DNA of 9,405 nucleotides from Thermoanaerobaculia bacterium (lineage in GTDB: Bacteria; Acidobacteriota; Thermoanaerobaculia; Multivoradales; JAHEKO01): contig JARFQS010000078.1 in the NCBI GenBank assembly GCA_029287645.1, positions 1 to 9,405 on the forward strand, given 5' to 3'. Every line of letters begins with the position of its first letter. Within the stretch, counting starts at the first letter, position 1. Shown piece after piece: positions 7,000 to 9,405 of the stretch. A model generated the notes under the pieces. It made no database searches and had not been told where the DNA came from. It saw nothing but the letters and a program-made list of their open reading frames with translations. The translations under genes were made by a program, and so were the position numbers.

Positions 7000-7434
7000 A
7001 TGAAACGAATCCTCGGAATCGACTTCGGCGAAAAGCGCATCGGGCTGGCCATCTCTGGGCCGGAGGCCCGGCTCGTAGTGCCGCTGACCACCGTCGGACG
7101 CACGAGCGACAGTCAGGCGATACGCCAGATTGTCGACATCGCCCTGCAAGAAGGTGTCGAGGGCTTCGTTGTCGGTGATCCGCTGAACTTGAACGGCAGT
7201 CGTGGTCCGGCATCGGCTCGAGCGACCAGCTTCGCACGCAAGCTCGCCCAGGAGTCGGGCCTGAGCGTGGAGATGACGGATGAGACCCTGACTTCCGTCG
7301 AGGCCGAGCAAAGGCTTCGCGAGGTCGGGATCGACCCGCGACGCCATCCCGAAAAGATCGACGCAACCGCGGCGCAGATTCTTCTGCAGCAGTACTTGGA
7401 CGAGACTCTTCCGAGGCCTGGAGCCGATGAGTAG
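7000..7434 (+). CDS. ruvX: RuvX/YqgF-family nuclease (pre-16S rRNA processing; putative Holliday junction resolvase)
   Basis: A 144-residue cytoplasmic RNase H-fold protein of typical family length. In E. coli, YqgF matures the 5' end of 16S rRNA; a Holliday-junction resolvase role has also been proposed for the family. The motif GIDFGEKRIGLA at 6-17 carries Asp8. VVGDPLNLNG at 57-66 corresponds to the usual VVGLPLNxxG, with Asp60 replacing the common Leu. TDETLTS at 93-99 corresponds to DERLTT, and KIDATAAQILLQ at 119-130 carries Asp121. The acidic metal-binding residues are therefore present. The ATG follows GGGAGG at 6982-6987 by 12 bases, slightly long. The gene overlaps mltG by 8 bp, and ruvX next to mltG is a common arrangement in bacteria. 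Confidence 0.94.
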   Translation: MKRILGIDFGEKRIGLAISGPEARLVVPLTTVGRTSDSQAIRQIVDIALQEGVEGFVVGDPLNLNGSRGPASARATSFARKLAQESGLSVEMTDETLTSVEAEQRLREVGIDPRRHPEKIDATAAQILLQQYLDETLPRPGADE

Positions 7435-8503
7435 GGCCGCCTGGCTCTGGGCGACGGCTGCCGCCATGGTGGTTCTGATTCTCGTGGTGGGAGCGGGCGT
7501 CGGTATTTGGGCCTGGAAGACGCTCCACTCTTCCTACAAGGGGTATTCAGAAGCCGAGCTGCTGCACGAAGTACTTCCAGGTCAGGACGCCGGATCGATC
7601 CTGCAGGAACTAGAGGCGAAGGGGGTTGTCAACGATGCATTTCTCGCCCGGCTCTACCTGGTCCGGGTGCTGGGGGATCCCCCTCTGAGAGCAGGCGAGT
7701 ATCGCTTCGATACGCCGCTCACCGTGCCCGAGATCCTCGACAAGCTGGTCATGGGCGACGTCGTGACCTATCCCGTCACCATCGTGGAAGGCCTGACCTT
7801 GGGGGAGACGGCCGCACATCTCGCCGAACAGGGTTTCGGGGACGAGCCGAGTTTCCTCGAGGAGATGCTCTCGGCAGGCCGGATCTCAGAGCTGGATCCC
7901 GAGGCATCGAGTCTGGAAGGGTACCTCTTTCCGGACACCTACTCGTTCGCCAAGGGAACCTCGGAAGACGAAATTGTCTCAGCGCTCGTGAGCACCTTCG
8001 TGAGACTCTTCGAGCGTGACGTCCGGCCGGCCCTGCTGCCCGAGGATGAGCGCACTCCCAGGCAGATCGTCATACTGGCCTCCATCGTAGAAAAGGAAGC
8101 GCGCCTGGACGAAGAGCGGCCGACCATCGCCGGCGTCTATGTCAACCGGTTGAGGAGAGGCATTGCCTTGTATGCCGATCCGACGATCGTCTATGCCCTC
8201 AAGCAGCAGGGACGCTGGGACGGCAACATACGACGACCCGATCTGAAGTTGGACTCGCCCTACAACACCTACCTGTACCCGGGACTCCCTCCGGGCCCTA
8301 TCGCCTCACCGGGACTGGCGAGTCTCGTTGCAGCGGCACGGCCAGCCGAGGTTCCCTACCTGTACTTCGTCAGCCGCAACGATGGTTCGCATGTCTTCGC
8401 CTCGACTCTCGCCGAGCACAATCGCAATGTGCACAAGTGGCAGAAGGTCTACTGGCAGAAGAAATGGGCCGAAGAGAAGGCGAACCGAAACAACGAGCCT
8501 TGA
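7427..8503 (+). CDS. mltG: Endolytic murein transglycosylase MltG
   Basis: A 358-residue inner-membrane protein of the YceG-like family. MltG cuts nascent glycan strands inside the chain and is thought to end peptidoglycan polymerisation. A short positive N-terminus is followed by one membrane span at about residues 7-29, giving a periplasmic body. A LysM-like region lies at about 45-115 and the catalytic domain at about 120-345. ASIVEKEA at 218-225 carries Glu222, matching the catalytic Glu of E. coli MltG. ADPTIVYAL at 250-258, SPYNTYLYPGLPPGPIASPG at 277-296 and PYLYFVSR at 310-317 are family hallmarks. The C-terminal tail (338-358) is rich in Lys and Trp. The ATG lies inside the ruvX 3' end (8-bp overlap), with GGAG or GAGG upstream as ribosome binding site, so translation is likely coupled. 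Confidence 0.96.
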   Translation: MSRAAWLWATAAAMVVLILVVGAGVGIWAWKTLHSSYKGYSEAELLHEVLPGQDAGSILQELEAKGVVNDAFLARLYLVRVLGDPPLRAGEYRFDTPLTVPEILDKLVMGDVVTYPVTIVEGLTLGETAAHLAEQGFGDEPSFLEEMLSAGRISELDPEASSLEGYLFPDTYSFAKGTSEDEIVSALVSTFVRLFERDVRPALLPEDERTPRQIVILASIVEKEARLDEERPTIAGVYVNRLRRGIALYADPTIVYALKQQGRWDGNIRRPDLKLDSPYNTYLYPGLPPGPIASPGLASLVAAARPAEVPYLYFVSRNDGSHVFASTLAEHNRNVHKWQKVYWQKKWAEEKANRNNEP

Positions 8504-8523
8504 GCCGCCAGACGCCTCAAGGC
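8497..8523. terminator. Inverted repeat at the convergent mltG / CsgG-family gene ends
   Basis: GCCTTGAG (8497-8504) and CTCAAGGC (8516-8523) form a perfect 8-bp stem with an 11-base loop. The mltG TGA (8501-8503) lies in the left arm and the complement of the opposing gene's TGA (8517-8519) in the right arm. Its place between convergent genes suits a bidirectional transcript-end hairpin. Neither side has a T-run, so intrinsic termination is uncertain; it may act instead as a 3'-end stabiliser. Confidence 0.45.
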
Positions 8524-9386
8524 AGAACGATCCTCATCCCTTCTTCGACCTTTGCGGCCTCACCCGAAGTGACACTGCAAATGGAGACCTTGTCCTCGAC
8601 CTTCTCGACCCGCAGGCGAGCGATCTCGGAGAGCGATTCGTACAGCAGCTCTCCTGTCTCGGGGTCGCGAATGGCATCTCGGACGCCCACGATGAGCTCC
8701 TGACCGGGTGAAACCCCCTCGCGCTCGCCACGATTCACCCAGATCCGGCCGTTCTGGACACGGGCAACGGTGCCAGTCCAGGGAATCTCGGGAAGCTGCA
8801 GGACGATCCAATCCACCGCATCCGAGACGGCAGCTTCGACCGCTTTGCCGACGTTGTCACTTCGGAATGCATCCAGATCGCCTCCCCAGTTGGCCCCGGA
8901 ATAGCCGAACGTCGCTCCCGTTCGGTTCGACTCCCCTACGACGCTCGACGACGCCAAGACCTGCCCGGTGGTCGAGTCCACCACATAGATCGTGGCATTG
9001 ATCTGCGCCGACTCCCTCGAACCCCCCACCCTCACGCCCTTGTATCGAACACCGCCCCCGGTCCCGGCGGAACGATGCTCGACATGGGTGATGGCCCCCT
9101 TCACCAGGAGCTGGGCTGGTGTCATCTGCCCGACCTCGGGCGTCCTGCTGCCCTGCGCTGTGCGCCCCGAAGCCCCGAAGTCCTGCTCGACGAGCGCTTC
9201 TTCCCGCATCAGCGGCTCACCCAGAACGATGACCTCACCCGTCTGCTGCAGCATGTCGGTCATGACCGTGGCCCAGGCGTCACCCAGGTCCCAATATCCA
9301 CGCCATCCGGACCGGTTCTCGAACTGCGTGATTGCGAAGGTGTATCGAACTCCACCCTCACTGGCCGCAACCGACGGATGGGTCAC
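8517..9386 (-). CDS. CsgG-family protein with C-terminal FlgT_C-like domain; leader interrupted by in-frame stop
   Basis: 289 residues from the first usable start, a GTG at 9386. Residues about 13-200 resemble the CsgG/HfaB family: YTFAITQFENRS at 15-26, DAWATVMTDML at 36-46, QLLVKGAIT at 92-100, and an INATIYVVDSTTGQVLAS segment at 129-146. CsgG itself is an outer-membrane secretion channel, but many family members have unknown periplasmic or surface roles. Residues about 204-289 form a small beta-rich domain like the C-terminal domain of flagellar FlgT, with VNRGEREGVSPGQEL at 217-231. No curli genes are nearby. The GTG lacks a ribosome binding site and follows directly on an in-frame TAG (9389-9387). 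The upstream codons encode LALLA, and THPSVAAS follows, which together look like a signal peptide h-region and cleavage site. The real start is therefore probably beyond the window, with the TAG a mutation or sequencing error. No lipobox cysteine is seen. Confidence 0.78.
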   Translation of the reverse strand: MTHPSVAASEGGVRYTFAITQFENRSGWRGYWDLGDAWATVMTDMLQQTGEVIVLGEPLMREEALVEQDFGASGRTAQGSRTPEVGQMTPAQLLVKGAITHVEHRSAGTGGGVRYKGVRVGGSRESAQINATIYVVDSTTGQVLASSSVVGESNRTGATFGYSGANWGGDLDAFRSDNVGKAVEAAVSDAVDWIVLQLPEIPWTGTVARVQNGRIWVNRGEREGVSPGQELIVGVRDAIRDPETGELLYESLSEIARLRVEKVEDKVSICSVTSGEAAKVEEGMRIVLP

Positions 9387-9405
9387 CTAGGCCAGCAATG
9401 CCAGG

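Noticed and set aside
9387..9389. Amber codon reassignment as a genome-wide explanation of the in-frame TAG
   Set aside because: rmd and ruvX both end at TAG at the expected family lengths, so TAG works as a stop in this genome.

Overview
The window looks like a complete short contig from a metagenome or single-cell assembly. Its first 29 bases match the Illumina Nextera read-1 adapter and mosaic end with one mismatch, so the biological sequence starts at about position 30. The genome is moderately GC-rich by eye and the genes are densely packed. LptD, a GDP-rhamnose-type sugar pathway, MltG and a CsgG-family protein point to a Gram-negative (diderm) bacterium with LPS. The gene mix would fit an uncultured Acidobacteriota-like or deltaproteobacteria-like lineage, but nothing here fixes the phylum.

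Minus-strand block (30-6698), read from right to left: an acetyl-CoA acetyltransferase (thiolase); lptD, whose likely TTG start overlaps the thiolase stop; a GDP-mannose 4,6-dehydratase (gmd) 60 bp further on; a paralogous SDR reductase, probably GDP-4-keto-6-deoxymannose reductase (rmd), 25 bp further on; and a membrane protein fusing a phytol/dolichol-kinase-like half to a DUF92/VTE6-like half, 12 bp further on and cut by the contig end. The short gaps suggest one operon. A candidate extended -10 promoter lies at 6820-6828. The gmd-rmd pair would turn GDP-mannose into GDP-D-rhamnose, a sugar found in some LPS O-chains. LptD places finished LPS in the outer leaflet, so these three genes make sense together. 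The prenol-kinase-like fusion and the thiolase could touch isoprenoid supply, but that link is inference.

Plus-strand block (7000-8503): ruvX/yqgF and mltG overlap by 8 bp. They cover 16S rRNA 5'-end maturation and termination of peptidoglycan glycan strands. The region between this block and the thiolase (6699-6999) holds no gene and appears to contain divergent promoters.

Right end (8517-9386, minus strand): a CsgG-family protein with a C-terminal FlgT_C-like domain converges on mltG. An 8-bp inverted repeat spans both stop codons. Its signal peptide appears to be broken by an in-frame TAG 17 bases from the contig end. I found no mobile elements, CRISPR arrays, tRNAs or rRNAs. I see no clear new defence or metabolic system. 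The most notable items are the kinase fusion, the thiolase-lptD overlap, the two-cysteine LptD and the interrupted CsgG leader.
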